Numbered from the stretch's first letter, positions 8,759 through 18,041 are shown. The stretch: 56,439 bases of DNA from Nitrospira sp. (GCA_005116965.1 SWDG01000023.1:35623-92061), one strand, 5' to 3'. The notes: a model not told the origin generated them from the sequence alone. A program made the numbers and translations.

Positions 8759-11083
8759 ATGGACCAGTCCACGCGCAACATAACGCTTAAGGAGAGGCCA
8801 ACTTCAGAATCAAGGCCGACCGGTCGGTTCTTCGGTCTCCGCATGAAGTTTGTGGTCCTGTTCAGCTTGATTCTCATCATAACCTGCTCATCCTTGAGCT
8901 GGTATTTCATAGAATCCAGGCGCCACGCGATGACAGACAGCCTGGAAGAACTAGGAACGATCTTGTTGACGAACACCGTACGCAATGAACACTTCCGTAT
9001 TGCCGGGATTGTGCTTGAAGATCGCGTCACGCTTGATCAATTTGTACAAAGCCTCATGGCCATCGATCACATCGTCTATGTGATCATCACCACAGCCGAT
9101 GGCCGCATTCTGGACCAGCAGAGCAAACGAACGCAGAAACCGTCCAATAGATCCCTTCAACCAGCTCCACAGCCGGTCTATCCCAATGATCGAATCTCAG
9201 AATCACTGCTGCAGGCTCCACTGACGACTCCGCTCATGACCCAGCTCATATTTTCCTCAGAGCAGACGCTCACCCCTCAAGACGAATCCTCAGACTGGCT
9301 TCTGCCCTTTCTCCTGAGAGAGGAAACTCTCTACGACTTCGCCATGCCCGTCCTCCGTGGATCTGTGACAGAGACTGCCATGCCTCAGCTCTCAGTCGAA
9401 GTGGAAGAGAACCGTGTCCCTCTACCGATGAAACACTCTCCGGTCGTCGGCCTCGTGCGGATCGGAATTACGGATGCACAGGCCAAAAAAGCCTTACTGG
9501 AAGTCGTGCATAATGTGTCGCTTCTCACGATACTCATTATCACGGCAGGCCTCTTCAGTGCGTTGCTGCTCACGTCGCGCATTACGACGCCTCTCCGAAT
9601 CCTCGCCAACTCGGCTCGTCAACTCGCCAAAGGGAATGATCCACCGGCGGCTCTTCTTGCATCCACTCACGATGAGGTTGGTGAGCTGACCGATATGTTC
9701 AATGTGATGACGCAGTCCTTACATGATCGCAATCAAGCCATCACGATGAATATCAAAACGATCCGGCGACAGGTCATACACTTGACCACGGTGCATCAGG
9801 CCAGCACCGCGATCGCGAGCGCCAATATGCTCGACATGGACCTCCTGCTCGACTCAGTGCTCCAATTACTCGTCGAGAATCTTGGCTTTTCACGGATGGC
9901 AGTTTTGCTTAATCATCCGGAGCGGAACGCTACCTCCTTCGCCAAGATCATTGGAGTCCCAAAAGAGCTTGCAGAAGCAGCATGTCGCTTCGACATACCC
10001 ATCGTCAGCGGCACTGTCGGAGCAGATATAGTCACTGAGCGCAAGCCATTACTGATCCATGACATCGAAAGCGTTGCTCATCGCATGTACCAACCAACGC
10101 TCGAACTGATGCGCCGCTGCGGCGTACAATCATTCGTAGCCGTTCCGCTACAAAGCCATGGCAAGGTCTTAGGCTACGTCGGTGGAGATCGAGGTTTGCA
10201 GCGATGTACCCAGGATGACCTTGATATTTTGCTCACGATCGCCGGCCATGTGGCGGCTGCCATCGACAATGCCAAGGCCTACTCTGATCTAGCGGAGCTC
10301 ACGCAGCATCTGGAAGAGCGTATCGAGCAACGGACCGACGAGCTGTCGCGCGCCAACACACAGCTCCAGGAACATGATCGGCACCGAACGACGTTTCTCT
10401 CCGTCGTCTCACACGAGCTGCGAACGCCTATGACGGCGATTCGAAGTTTTGCAGAAAATATGTTGGACGGCGTAACGGGGCCACTGACCGAACTGCAATA
10501 TACCTATCTCACACGTATCCAACACAATGTCGCCCGCCTTGGGAGAATCATCGTGCAACTGCTCGATTGGTCGCGTCTCGATACCGAAAGCGTCCAGCTT
10601 CGTTTGGAGGAAGTCTGCATCCACCAGATCGCAACCATCACAGCTGACAGCTTACAGATGGTGGCCGGAGAGAAAGCCGTAACCCTTACCGTGGCATCGG
10701 CCGAGTCGCTTCCACCGGTCCAAGGCGATCGCGACAAATTGGAACAAATTCTGTGGAACCTCATCGGGAATGCGATTAAATTCACCCCGGCTGGCGGTCG
10801 TGTGACGGTGGAGTGTTGCGTGTCGCCACAGGGCTTCGTACAGACGTGTATTGCCGACTCCGGCTGCGGGATCGAACCGTCCCACTTGCCGAACATTTTC
10901 GAGGAGTTTTCCAGAGTACCGTCAGCTATGCCCACGTCACAGGGTGCACAACTTGGCCTCTGTATTACAAAGACGCTCGTCACCTTGCATCGCGGACAGA
11001 TCTGGGCAGAGAGTCAACCGGCGGTCGGATCACGCTTTTATTTCACGCTCCCACTCGCTGGGTCACAGGATGAACAGAGCTAA
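8759..11083 (+). CDS. Membrane sensor histidine kinase (HAMP-GAF-HisKA-HATPase)
   Basis: 774 aa. TM1 is at about 31-50 and TM2 at about 253-273, enclosing a periplasmic sensor domain of about 200 residues. After TM2 come HAMP (TTPLRILANSARQLAKG...), a GAF domain at about 360-500, a coiled segment, and HisKA with FLSVVSHELRTPMTAI. The phosphoacceptor is H552. The ATPase domain has LWNLIGNAIKF (N box) and IADSGCGIEPS (G1). It starts right at the stop of the binding-protein gene and is followed 75 bp later by an NtrC-type regulator, its likely partner. The large periplasmic domain could dock the binding protein. Confidence 0.93.
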   Translation: MDQSTRNITLKERPTSESRPTGRFFGLRMKFVVLFSLILIITCSSLSWYFIESRRHAMTDSLEELGTILLTNTVRNEHFRIAGIVLEDRVTLDQFVQSLMAIDHIVYVIITTADGRILDQQSKRTQKPSNRSLQPAPQPVYPNDRISESLLQAPLTTPLMTQLIFSSEQTLTPQDESSDWLLPFLLREETLYDFAMPVLRGSVTETAMPQLSVEVEENRVPLPMKHSPVVGLVRIGITDAQAKKALLEVVHNVSLLTILIITAGLFSALLLTSRITTPLRILANSARQLAKGNDPPAALLASTHDEVGELTDMFNVMTQSLHDRNQAITMNIKTIRRQVIHLTTVHQASTAIASANMLDMDLLLDSVLQLLVENLGFSRMAVLLNHPERNATSFAKIIGVPKELAEAACRFDIPIVSGTVGADIVTERKPLLIHDIESVAHRMYQPTLELMRRCGVQSFVAVPLQSHGKVLGYVGGDRGLQRCTQDDLDILLTIAGHVAAAIDNAKAYSDLAELTQHLEERIEQRTDELSRANTQLQEHDRHRTTFLSVVSHELRTPMTAIRSFAENMLDGVTGPLTELQYTYLTRIQHNVARLGRIIVQLLDWSRLDTESVQLRLEEVCIHQIATITADSLQMVAGEKAVTLTVASAESLPPVQGDRDKLEQILWNLIGNAIKFTPAGGRVTVECCVSPQGFVQTCIADSGCGIEPSHLPNIFEEFSRVPSAMPTSQGAQLGLCITKTLVTLHRGQIWAESQPAVGSRFYFTLPLAGSQDEQS

Positions 11084-11157
11084 ACAACCTAACGAGCCAG
11101 TGGCATCCCAGTCGTGTGCGAGCCCAACGTTGTCTATTTTGAAAGGAGCGACAGACG

Positions 11158-12606
11158 ATGCGCGCTAAAATTCTTGTTGTCGACGACGACCCCGATATCC
11201 TCCTGAGCTTGCAGAATCGCGTCAGTTTTATGGGACACGAGCCCCTGACTGCGACGAACGGCAAGGATGCCTTGCGCTTGATTGGGGAAGAGGAACCAGA
11301 TCTTGTCCTGCTGGACTTGAAAATTCCAGAGATTGCCGGGCTTGACGTGTTAAGGCAGGTCCGTACGGCATCAGTTCCGAGCGAACCAACAGACGAGGAG
11401 ACAGCTCAGACATCACCCTATACGACCCCACTGATCGTCATACTCACTGCCTATGGAACCATCGAACTGGCTGTACAAGCCATGCAACTCGGCGCCTTTG
11501 ACTTTGTGCCGAAGCCATTCACCTCGGACCACCTCACCGTCGTCATCAACAAGGCCTTGGCCACTGTCGCCCTCCACCGCCACGTCGATTCGCTCCGCAA
11601 GGAGGTCGATGATCAGTTCGAACCAATCGTCTCGACCAGCAAGAAAATGAGCGAACAACTGGCCGTGGCCAAACAGGCAGCACCTTCCTCCGTGACTGTC
11701 TTGTTGCTCGGCGAAACGGGGACGGGGAAAGAAGTCGTCGCCCGCGCCATTCATCGGTGGAGCCCTCGCTCCACGAAACCGTTTATTGCCGTGAATTGCG
11801 CTGCGTTCCCTGAGAACCTATTAGAAAATGAGCTTTTTGGCCACGAGAAAGGCGCGTTCACCGGAGCCATCAAGCGGGAACCTGGAAAAATCGAGATCGC
11901 CGAGGGAGGCACGCTGTTTCTTGATGAGATCGGCGACATGCCGCTCACCATGCAAAGCCATCTCTTGCGAGTCCTGCAAGATCGGACATTCTACCGTGTC
12001 GGGGGAACGCAAGAAGTACGGGCCAATCTGCGTTTTCTCGCCGCCACGAATAAAGATCTAAAACAGGCGATTCATCAAGGCACGTTCCGCGAAGACTTGT
12101 ACTTTCGCCTGGCCGTAATTCCCCTCGCCCTGCCGCCGCTCCGTGAACGGATGGAAGATCTTTCTGCGCTGATCCACCATTTCCTCAACCGGCCCAGTCA
12201 TGTGGGTCCGTGCAAACGCCTGACGCTCAGCGATGCCGCGTTCCAGGCGCTGCATCAGTACTCCTGGCCAGGCAACGTGCGCGAACTAGAAAACGTCCTC
12301 ACTCGTGCCTTGATCTTATGCCCCTGCGACACGATCGAACCGGAACACCTCGCATTGACCGCTGCAACGACGTCAACAATCGCCACATCCCCAGTGAATC
12401 AGGAGCCTACTTCTGACATACTATTTTTCTCCTATCATAAGAGTATGGACGCATATGGCCAGAAACTCATTGAGGCGGCCTTGAATCGGAACGGGTGGAA
12501 TCAGACAAAGGCGGCAGCCGAACTCGGTCTGCAACGAACATACTTGACCAAATTGCTCCGGCAGAAGCAGATTCCAGGCAAGCCCCCTGCTGATCCCTCA
12601 GACTGA
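11158..12606 (+). CDS. NtrC-family sigma-54-dependent response regulator
   Basis: 482 aa, ATG preceded by GAAAGGAG. Receiver domain 1-135 with phospho-acceptor D53 (LVLLDLKIPE); an extra acidic/polar loop of about a dozen residues (SVPSEPTDEETAQTSP) lies before the ILTAYGT strand. AAA+ domain: Walker A GETGTGKEV, intact GAFTGA sigma-54 contact loop, Walker B GGTLFLDEIGD, and WPGNVRELEN. A Fis-type helix-turn-helix (WNQTKAAAELGLQRTYLTKL) closes the protein. The shared palindromes at 5019 and 12703, each upstream of a -24/-12 promoter, are the obvious candidates for its binding sites, implying control of the receptor operon and of the small peptides downstream (inference). Confidence 0.95.
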   Translation: MRAKILVVDDDPDILLSLQNRVSFMGHEPLTATNGKDALRLIGEEEPDLVLLDLKIPEIAGLDVLRQVRTASVPSEPTDEETAQTSPYTTPLIVILTAYGTIELAVQAMQLGAFDFVPKPFTSDHLTVVINKALATVALHRHVDSLRKEVDDQFEPIVSTSKKMSEQLAVAKQAAPSSVTVLLLGETGTGKEVVARAIHRWSPRSTKPFIAVNCAAFPENLLENELFGHEKGAFTGAIKREPGKIEIAEGGTLFLDEIGDMPLTMQSHLLRVLQDRTFYRVGGTQEVRANLRFLAATNKDLKQAIHQGTFREDLYFRLAVIPLALPPLRERMEDLSALIHHFLNRPSHVGPCKRLTLSDAAFQALHQYSWPGNVRELENVLTRALILCPCDTIEPEHLALTAATTSTIATSPVNQEPTSDILFFSYHKSMDAYGQKLIEAALNRNGWNQTKAAAELGLQRTYLTKLLRQKQIPGKPPADPSD

Positions 12607-12702
12607 AAGAACGATACTCCTACAAAAGTTTCATCTCGCCGTTCGATTTCTCACGACATCAGTGACCGCCGTTTCCCCACGTCCGCATCTAATTTGATCC
12701 AG

Positions 12703-12726
12703 CCTTGAATTCATTCAGATTCAGGT
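12703..12726. promoter_or_regulatory. Second copy of the 24-bp palindrome, candidate UAS
   Basis: CCTTGAATT, six spacer bases, GATTCAGGT. The right half is identical to the site at 5019-5042. The left half differs at three of nine bases, and spacer length and overall geometry are the same. It lies about 95 bp upstream of the -24/-12 candidate at 12797, a typical enhancer distance. Confidence 0.55.
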
Positions 12727-12796
12727 ACACGCCACCACAGCATGGGCCTCCTTGTGCAAGTGCTGAAAATATCAGGAGTAAGATGCCCGTCACGCG

Positions 12797-12812
12797 TGGC
12801 CTAAGAAATGCT
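12797..12812 (+). promoter_or_regulatory. Candidate sigma-54 promoter upstream of two small peptides
   Basis: TGGCCTAAGAAATGCT keeps the essential GG and GC doublets at 12-bp spacing and has ATGC in place of TTGC. It is weaker than the 5169 site, but its position downstream of a palindrome copy raises its credibility. The predicted start is near 12823, 95 nt before the first peptide ATG. Confidence 0.45.
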
Positions 12813-12917
12813 AAGTCCTTGGCATGAAGAAATAATCACCATGGAACTCGGACTTCATAATTGACACACCTCGACCTCCATGTGAACAAATCACGATGGA
12901 GAATAGAAAGGACGGGT

Positions 12918-13013
12918 ATGAATATGCTGAGTGATGAGATGACTATGTTAACGATTTCAGGCGCGATATGTTTCGCAGTGACGATGTTGGCAATGCTCAT
13001 GCGAAAGACATGA
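12918..13013 (+). CDS. 31-aa membrane peptide, uncharacterised
   Basis: ATG at 12918 with AAAGGA centred 8-9 nt upstream; stop TGA at 13011. The product begins MNMLSDEMTM and has one hydrophobic helix (LTISGAICFAVTMLAMLM) ending in RKT, consistent with a single-pass inner-membrane peptide with its basic end in the cytoplasm. I recognise no family. It is 46 nt upstream of a second peptide of the same type and downstream of a candidate sigma-54 promoter. A sensory or complex-stabilising role (as for KdpF- or CydX-like peptides) is only an analogy. Confidence 0.5.
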   Translation: MNMLSDEMTMLTISGAICFAVTMLAMLMRKT

Positions 13014-13059
13014 CTCAATCTTGTGCGGCGCAGCTTACGACGAAAGGAGGTGAAAGGTG

Positions 13060-13149
13060 ATGATGATGTTGATGCTGTTGAACATTGGAGTGCTGGTGAT
13101 CGGTGCGGTGTTCCTCATGTATGGCGCGCTTGGCCCTGACCGCAAGTAA
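13060..13149 (+). CDS. 29-aa membrane peptide with very strong ribosome site, uncharacterised
   Basis: ATG at 13060 preceded by AAAGGAGGTGAAAGGTG, an almost perfect anti-Shine-Dalgarno match, which argues strongly for real translation. The product starts MMMLMLLNIGVLVIG and is one continuous transmembrane helix, then a short polar tail YGALGPDRK. No family recognised. It lies in tandem with the 31-aa peptide at 12918, and a 12-bp-stem hairpin follows about 70 nt after the stop. Confidence 0.6.
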   Translation: MMMLMLLNIGVLVIGAVFLMYGALGPDRK

Positions 13150-13568
<419 letters not shown>

Positions 13569-13695
13569 ACAAGCTCTTCGCTTTCACAACACTTAGAACA
13601 ACAGCACCACCAGCTACAGGTCCTTATATACAGGAATGTTCCGATTGGTGTCCAGGCAACGCCTACAATTGGACCATGTGCCAGCACCACGCGGC

Positions 13696-14322
13696 TCAGA
13701 GCGTTCCAGCGGCTAATGGTCGAAGCATGTCGGCCATTGCTCGAAATGCCTTGGCCCGATGGCTGATACGGTTTTTTTCTTCAGCCGTCAATTCAGCCAA
13801 CGTACGACCAAGCTCCGGGACGAAGAACACGGGGTCGTACCCAAACCCTTGCATACCAACCGACTCTTCAGCAATAACACCAGCAAGCGTGCCAGTAGTT
13901 ACTCGCGTCTCTCCTCCCGGCATCGCCAAGGCAGCGACTGTTACAAACCGGGCAGTCCGCCTGGCCTGCGGCACGCCAACCAGTTCCTTGATCAGCTTCC
14001 TACAGTTGTCTTCGTATGTGGCGCCTTCTCCTGCATATCGGGCCGCAAAGGCACCTGGCCGTCCATCCAACGCATCAACTTCGAGTCCTGTATCATCCGC
14101 AACCGACAGAAGGCCTGTCACAGCAGCGATCTCTCGTGCCTTTTTTCGTGCGTTCGCTTCACAGGTTTCACCGTCTTCTTCGACTTCCGGTGCGGTCGGG
14201 AAATCGGACAGGGTACGGATGCGAATGCCAAGATCTCCAAGAAGAGCCGCGAGCTCCCTGACTTTGTCAGAATTTCTGGTCGCGAGGAGGATCTCTTGGA
14301 TCGGGCTCTTAGTCGAGTGCAC
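13696..14322 (-). CDS. rdgB: XTP/dITP diphosphatase (HAM1/RdgB family)
   Basis: 208 aa, GTG start, overlapping the 3' end of rph by 14 nt, so the two are translationally coupled. It hydrolyses non-canonical purine triphosphates (XTP, dITP) to monophosphates, keeping deaminated bases out of nucleic acids. Signature pieces: [14 protein letters not shown] at the N-terminus (substrate-binding TxNxxK), [38 protein letters not shown] and SHRAKAF. Length is normal for the family. Confidence 0.95.
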   Translation of the reverse strand: MHSTKSPIQEILLATRNSDKVRELAALLGDLGIRIRTLSDFPTAPEVEEDGETCEANARKKAREIAAVTGLLSVADDTGLEVDALDGRPGAFAARYAGEGATYEDNCRKLIKELVGVPQARRTARFVTVAALAMPGGETRVTTGTLAGVIAEESVGMQGFGYDPVFFVPELGRTLAELTAEEKNRISHRAKAFRAMADMLRPLAAGTL

Positions 14323-15052
14323 CGATCAGCTCTTTCTGAATGGCGGTTAAGCGTTGGATGGCCTCCCAGCCGAAATTCAGAAACTCATCCATATCTTGCT
14401 TCGCGAATGGTGTACGTTCCGCCGTACCCTGTACCTCAACATACCGGCCACGACCAGTCATCACGAGGTTCATATCCACTTCCGCCATGGAATCTTCGGT
14501 ATAGGCCAGATCCACCATCACTTCTCCGCCAACTTTTCCGACGCTGATGGCCGCCAAGTAATCAGTCAGGGGAATCTTCTTTAAGAGATCTCTCTTTTTC
14601 AGCACGGCGCAGGCATCCGCCAAAGCGATAAAGGCACCGGTGATGGATGCAGTTCTGGTCCCCCCATCCGCTTGGATCACATCACAGTCGATCCAAATGG
14701 ACCGCTCACCCAATTTCGACATATCTGTCACCGACCGCAGTGCACGTCCGACGAGGCGCTGAATCTCCAGAGTCCGACCGCCTTGCTTTCCCTTGACCGC
14801 CTCTCGTGGCGATCGCTCATGAGTGGCACGCGGCAACATGGCATATTCGGCTGTCACCCATCCAGTCCCCTTGCCTTTGAGAAAAGGCGGCACCTTTTCT
14901 TCAACAGACGCCGTGCAAATAACCTTTGTGTCTCCCATTTCGATCAGAACAGCACCTTCGGCATGTTTGGTAAAGTTGCGGGTCACTTTCACCGGGCGAA
15001 CCTGATCTCGGCGACGCCCATCGAAACGGACCAACCCTGAAATTGCGCTCAT
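14309..15052 (-). CDS. rph: Ribonuclease PH
   Basis: 247 aa. Phosphorolytic 3'-to-5' exoribonuclease that trims tRNA 3' ends. Visible family blocks: [64 protein letters not shown], and [17 protein letters not shown]. Full length. It precedes rdgB in a two-gene operon, a common pairing. A well-spaced sigma-70 promoter lies just upstream on the same strand. Confidence 0.97.
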   Translation of the reverse strand: MSAISGLVRFDGRRRDQVRPVKVTRNFTKHAEGAVLIEMGDTKVICTASVEEKVPPFLKGKGTGWVTAEYAMLPRATHERSPREAVKGKQGGRTLEIQRLVGRALRSVTDMSKLGERSIWIDCDVIQADGGTRTASITGAFIALADACAVLKKRDLLKKIPLTDYLAAISVGKVGGEVMVDLAYTEDSMAEVDMNLVMTGRGRYVEVQGTAERTPFAKQDMDEFLNFGWEAIQRLTAIQKELIGALD

Positions 15053-15084
15053 TCGTAGGCCCCTTCCTCAAGAGTAAGTTTGGA

Positions 15085-15113
15085 ATTATAGTGAAGGCCC
15101 TAAGAAATCGCAA
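15085..15113 (-). promoter_or_regulatory. Candidate sigma-70 promoter for rph-rdgB
   Basis: On the minus strand: TTGCGA (15113-15108), 17-bp spacer, then TATAAT (15090-15085). The -10 is a perfect match and the spacing is ideal. The rph ATG follows about 33 nt downstream of the -10. Confidence 0.65.
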
Positions 15114-15379
15114 ACCGATCGGCCGTCCAAGCATCGCCAGCGGTAGGAGGCGGTCAGATTCTCCCTACGTCTCCTAGTTTGTACAAATCCCGCCTCCCGC
15201 GTCTGGCGAATTCCGTACATCCCACAGGCATATAGCCCACCAATGCCAGCACTGATACCTGACCCTGATCGCAGCAGCTAACTCTAAAGACCGCTCCAGG
15301 TGAGAGGATTCCAACTTTCGCTCCCGCGAAACCACGATATGAAGACTAGCTAGCAGTCCAAACCACAGGGGGAATGCGA

Positions 15380-15395
15380 TGGCACACAAAGTGCA
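15380..15395 (+). promoter_or_regulatory. Candidate sigma-54 promoter for the HD-GYP regulator
   Basis: TGGCACACAAAGTGCA fits TGGCACG-N4-TTGCW with correct 12-bp GG-to-GC spacing and two mismatches (A for G, G for T). The predicted start is near 15406, about 95 nt before the gene. The sequence is partly self-complementary, so orientation is inferred from the gene downstream. Confidence 0.5.
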
Positions 15396-15499
15396 AAACT
15401 CTGTGAGGTTCCTGCATCACTCAGGTTATACTCCAATTGAGCCGATAAAGAAGAAACGACACAGTCCTCGACCCAGACGACCCGAAGAATACCCGACTC

Positions 15500-16642
15500 A
15501 TGGCAACCCTCCTAGACCAAACCACTCATCAAGCCCTGCTCGATAATCGTAACATTCTGGTGGTTGACGATGAAGAGTCGATTAGGCGCCTCCTCGCCTA
15601 TTTGCTCCAATCCCATGGGTATATGGTCGACTGCGCCGCTGATGCCCGAGAGGCCCGGCAAAAGCTGAGCGACCAGCCTTTTGCCTTGATGCTATGCGAT
15701 GTCAATATGCCGGGAGAATCGGGCATGGACCTGGTGCGCAGCCTTCTCTCAGACCAGAACCATACAGCGGCAATCATGGTCACAGGCCTCGACAGCTCCG
15801 TCCTGGCTAACGCCGCACTCGACGGCGGCGCGTTCGGATATATCGTCAAGCCGTTCGAATCCAATGAAGTGCTCATCGACGTCGCCAATGCCCTCCGCCG
15901 CCGCCGGCTTGAGATGGAAAACCGCCGCCATCGTGAGAATCTTGAAGATGTCGTCCGAACAAGAACACTCGCGTTACAGCAAGCATTGGACTGGCTCGAA
16001 CATACAGAAAAAGAGCTCCGACTGTCTCGTGAGGAAACCATTCAACGGCTCGCCATTGCCGCGGAGTTCCGCGATAGCGCAACCGCTCAACATATTCAAC
16101 GCATGAGCCACTACTGTGAGATGCTCGCGCGCAAAGCCGGCCTGTCGCCTGAACGATGCGACTTGATTCGGACAGCCAGCCCCATGCACGACATCGGTAA
16201 AATCGGCACCCCGGATCATGTGTTGCTAAAACCCGGTAAATTCACGCAGGAGGAATTCGATGTGATCGCGCAGCACGCCGAAATCGGGTACAAAATCCTC
16301 AGCGGGTCGGATGCAGAGCTGCTGAAAGTCGCAGCCGTCATCGCCTACACCCACCATGAGCGCTTCGACGGCACGGGATATCCTCGCAAGTTGCAAGGCG
16401 AGGCCATTCCCATCGAAGGCCGCATTGCCGCAATTGCCGACGCATTTGATGCCCTGACTACGCAGCGGGTCTACAAGCCGGCCTTTGAAGTCAGTCATGC
16501 GATTGAGCTCATGCTCAAGCATCGGAGCGAACATTTTGACCCAGAGCTGCTTGATGTCTTTGTTGCATCTACCGAGGAACTGGTGCGCATCCACGATCAA
16601 TACGCAGACCAAGTGCACTCCAATACGTTCCGCCAACCATAA
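15500..16642 (+). CDS. Response regulator with HD-GYP phosphodiesterase domain
   Basis: 380 aa. Receiver domain at 1-135 (NILVVDDEESIRRLL, ALMLCDVNMPGESG with the phospho-Asp, and a conserved Lys in IVKPFES). A coiled-coil linker of about 50 residues (RRRLEMENRRHRENLEDVVR...) follows. The HD-GYP domain has MHDIGKIGTPDHVLLKPG, AQHAEIGYKIL, HHERFDGTGYP and ADAFDALTT; the HD ligands and the GYP signature are intact, so cyclic-di-GMP hydrolysis is expected. No kinase is adjacent. The candidate sigma-54 promoter upstream would tie it to an enhancer-binding activator. Confidence 0.93.
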   Translation: MATLLDQTTHQALLDNRNILVVDDEESIRRLLAYLLQSHGYMVDCAADAREARQKLSDQPFALMLCDVNMPGESGMDLVRSLLSDQNHTAAIMVTGLDSSVLANAALDGGAFGYIVKPFESNEVLIDVANALRRRRLEMENRRHRENLEDVVRTRTLALQQALDWLEHTEKELRLSREETIQRLAIAAEFRDSATAQHIQRMSHYCEMLARKAGLSPERCDLIRTASPMHDIGKIGTPDHVLLKPGKFTQEEFDVIAQHAEIGYKILSGSDAELLKVAAVIAYTHHERFDGTGYPRKLQGEAIPIEGRIAAIADAFDALTTQRVYKPAFEVSHAIELMLKHRSEHFDPELLDVFVASTEELVRIHDQYADQVHSNTFRQP

Positions 16643-16689
16643 GCCTCTCCTCAGCTGACCCTACACATTGCTCGATTGTCGGTAATTCG

Positions 16690-16718
16690 TTGACCGACTG
16701 TGACACCACCGCTATACT
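16690..16718 (+). promoter_or_regulatory. Candidate sigma-70 promoter
   Basis: TTGACC, 17-bp spacer, TATACT, giving a predicted start near 16725, about 70 nt before the ATG at 16798. It is a near-consensus match in an AT-rich patch. Confidence 0.65.
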
Positions 16719-16797
16719 TTTTAAACCTAATTAAACCTACCGAATAACCTAATGTGCTCCCAAGCAGAGGGACCAGAGGCAGAAGGGATTGCCGAGT

Positions 16798-17304
16798 ATG
16801 GCGAAAAAGTTGACAGCCATTCGCAAACGTCCCCGGAATCGGAACTGGATCGCCTACCTCTGCGAATCCCTGGTGGCCTCAGGCACCATGCCGACCTGGG
16901 AAGCTGCCACCTATCTCACAGAGAACTTGTTCGGAGAAAAGCCCAACCCACGCCTGCTGACCCCTGCCAACCCTTATGAAGTTACCGTGCAATTACTGCA
17001 TCGTCTCTATCAACCCCTCGTCGAAGCCGCCTCTCGGGAAATCATGCTCCCCTCAGCCTCCCTGCTGCACATCTTCACCGACATCAGTCTCACCGGAAAC
17101 TCCGCCGTACTTATTGTCTTGTTCCCTGGACACAACAAGCCGCAGCAGCTCTTGATGCTGGAAGCGGCCATGGCATGGGACCTCGTATTCCCAGACGCTG
17201 AGTCATTCAATGCTTGGGCCGAAGAGCGGTACCTGCAGCTTGTGCATGCGCTGCGCAGCAAGATGACGGAATTCGAGGACGATCTGCTGAAATCGGCCAT
17301 GTAG
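16798..17304 (+). CDS. Conserved-looking hypothetical protein, 168 aa
   Basis: Start ATG 16798 (MAKKLTAIRKRPRNRN...), preferred over the in-frame TTG at 16789; AGAAGGGA lies about 12 nt upstream. A basic N-terminus is followed by a soluble alpha/beta protein with no signal peptide or membrane segment. Features are YLTENLFGEKPNPRLLTPAN, IFTDISLTGNSAVLIVLF and a C-terminal helix with WAEERYLQLVHALRSK. No family recognised. It has its own near-consensus promoter and is followed by a strong stem-loop, so it is probably monocistronic. Confidence 0.7.
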   Translation: MAKKLTAIRKRPRNRNWIAYLCESLVASGTMPTWEAATYLTENLFGEKPNPRLLTPANPYEVTVQLLHRLYQPLVEAASREIMLPSASLLHIFTDISLTGNSAVLIVLFPGHNKPQQLLMLEAAMAWDLVFPDAESFNAWAEERYLQLVHALRSKMTEFEDDLLKSAM

Positions 17305-17481
17305 GCTGCATCCCATCTCTCTCCGCACGACAATTGTCAGGACCTCCCCACCGTCACTGGCCCAGACTAGACAACGGGACGTGTCGGTGGCGTACCATTT
17401 CTTAGTAATTTTGCGAGAGTACCTCCACAGGCGAGGACAGTTCTGCGGGGCCAGCTATGGGAAGGAGTAAGACCAGAGGTT

Positions 17482-17516
17482 CCCGGTGCCGACGACATGA
17501 ACCCGTCGCCACCGGG
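17482..17516 (+). terminator. Stem-loop, possible terminator
   Basis: CCCGGTGCCGACG (17482-17494) pairs with CGTCGCCACCGGG (17504-17516) with one central C-C mismatch and a 9-nt loop. It lies between convergent transcription units (the 16798 gene and the decayed fragment at 17561), so it could serve both. No T-run follows on the plus strand. Confidence 0.4.
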
Positions 17517-17560
17517 GGTTGTTACATTGCTGGGCTAAGCAGCTTGCCCCTTACTCAACC

Positions 17561-18041
17561 TTATTCATCATGATCGTCATCATCGCCGTGCTGCTTATGG
17601 CCCTTCTTACCTATCAGATTCCGCTGTTCCTGTGTCAACTGGGCCTTGTAGGATCCGGGCAACTTCTGCACCCAACCGTTATAGACATTGGGCACCGGCT
17701 GCACACCCTGACCGCCCATGCCCTTGTTACCTTTGATGGTATCGTCTCTATAGGCTGGATTGTCATTGGCCAGCAGCACCGAACCAAAGATCACCGAATC
17801 TTCCGCTTCGCCGTTGTTGTTCGGATCAACGTCCAACACGATCAGCCGATTGGCGAATTTGCTGGTCACATAGGCATAGTACCTGCCGCTCTTCTTGGCA
17901 CCGAAGTTCACCCCATGGCAACCAGGATCACAGGCAATGCTCCTCACGAGCTTATCGTCTGAAGTGCGAATGATGGTGCGGTACGGTAAACACCATGACG
18001 TTGAGGCGGTCGTCGTCGACAATGATGATACCCGCCTGCAT
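17561..18041 (-). pseudogene. Truncated, frameshifted fragment of a secreted beta-propeller (YVTN/copper-oxidase-like) protein
   Basis: The minus-strand frame from about 18000 to 17561 encodes SIACDPGCHGVNFGAKK, YYAYVTSKFANRLIVLDVDP, KGMGGQGVQPVPNVYNGWVQ, then a His/Asp-rich tail. This is the C-terminal end of a propeller-type protein. Upstream, a different frame starting ATG 18041 (after GAGGAG) reads MQAGIIIVDDDRLNVMVF, which continues the same fold, then runs into a stop. The join implies a frameshift around 17980-18005. The rest of the gene is missing upstream, where metH begins. The family name is from memory and uncertain; the frame switch is visible. Confidence 0.6.

Larger units (their letters stand above)
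12607..12917. other. Regulatory intergenic region upstream of small membrane peptides
   Basis: 311 bp with no gene of its own. It contains the second palindrome copy (12703-12726) and a sigma-54-like promoter (12797-12812), both listed separately. The short minus-strand open frames across 12836-13018 have no support. Confidence 0.6.
15053..15499. other. Divergent intergenic region between rph and the HD-GYP regulator
   Basis: 447 bp without a supported gene. It carries the rph promoter on the minus strand (15085-15113) and a sigma-54-type promoter candidate toward the HD-GYP gene (15380-15395). No copy of the 5019-type palindrome was found here. Confidence 0.5.

Noticed and set aside
12829-12845. 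Second TGGCA-like string near the micropeptide promoter
   Set aside because: TGGCATGAAGAAATAA lacks the GC doublet at -12, so it is not a sigma-54 promoter.
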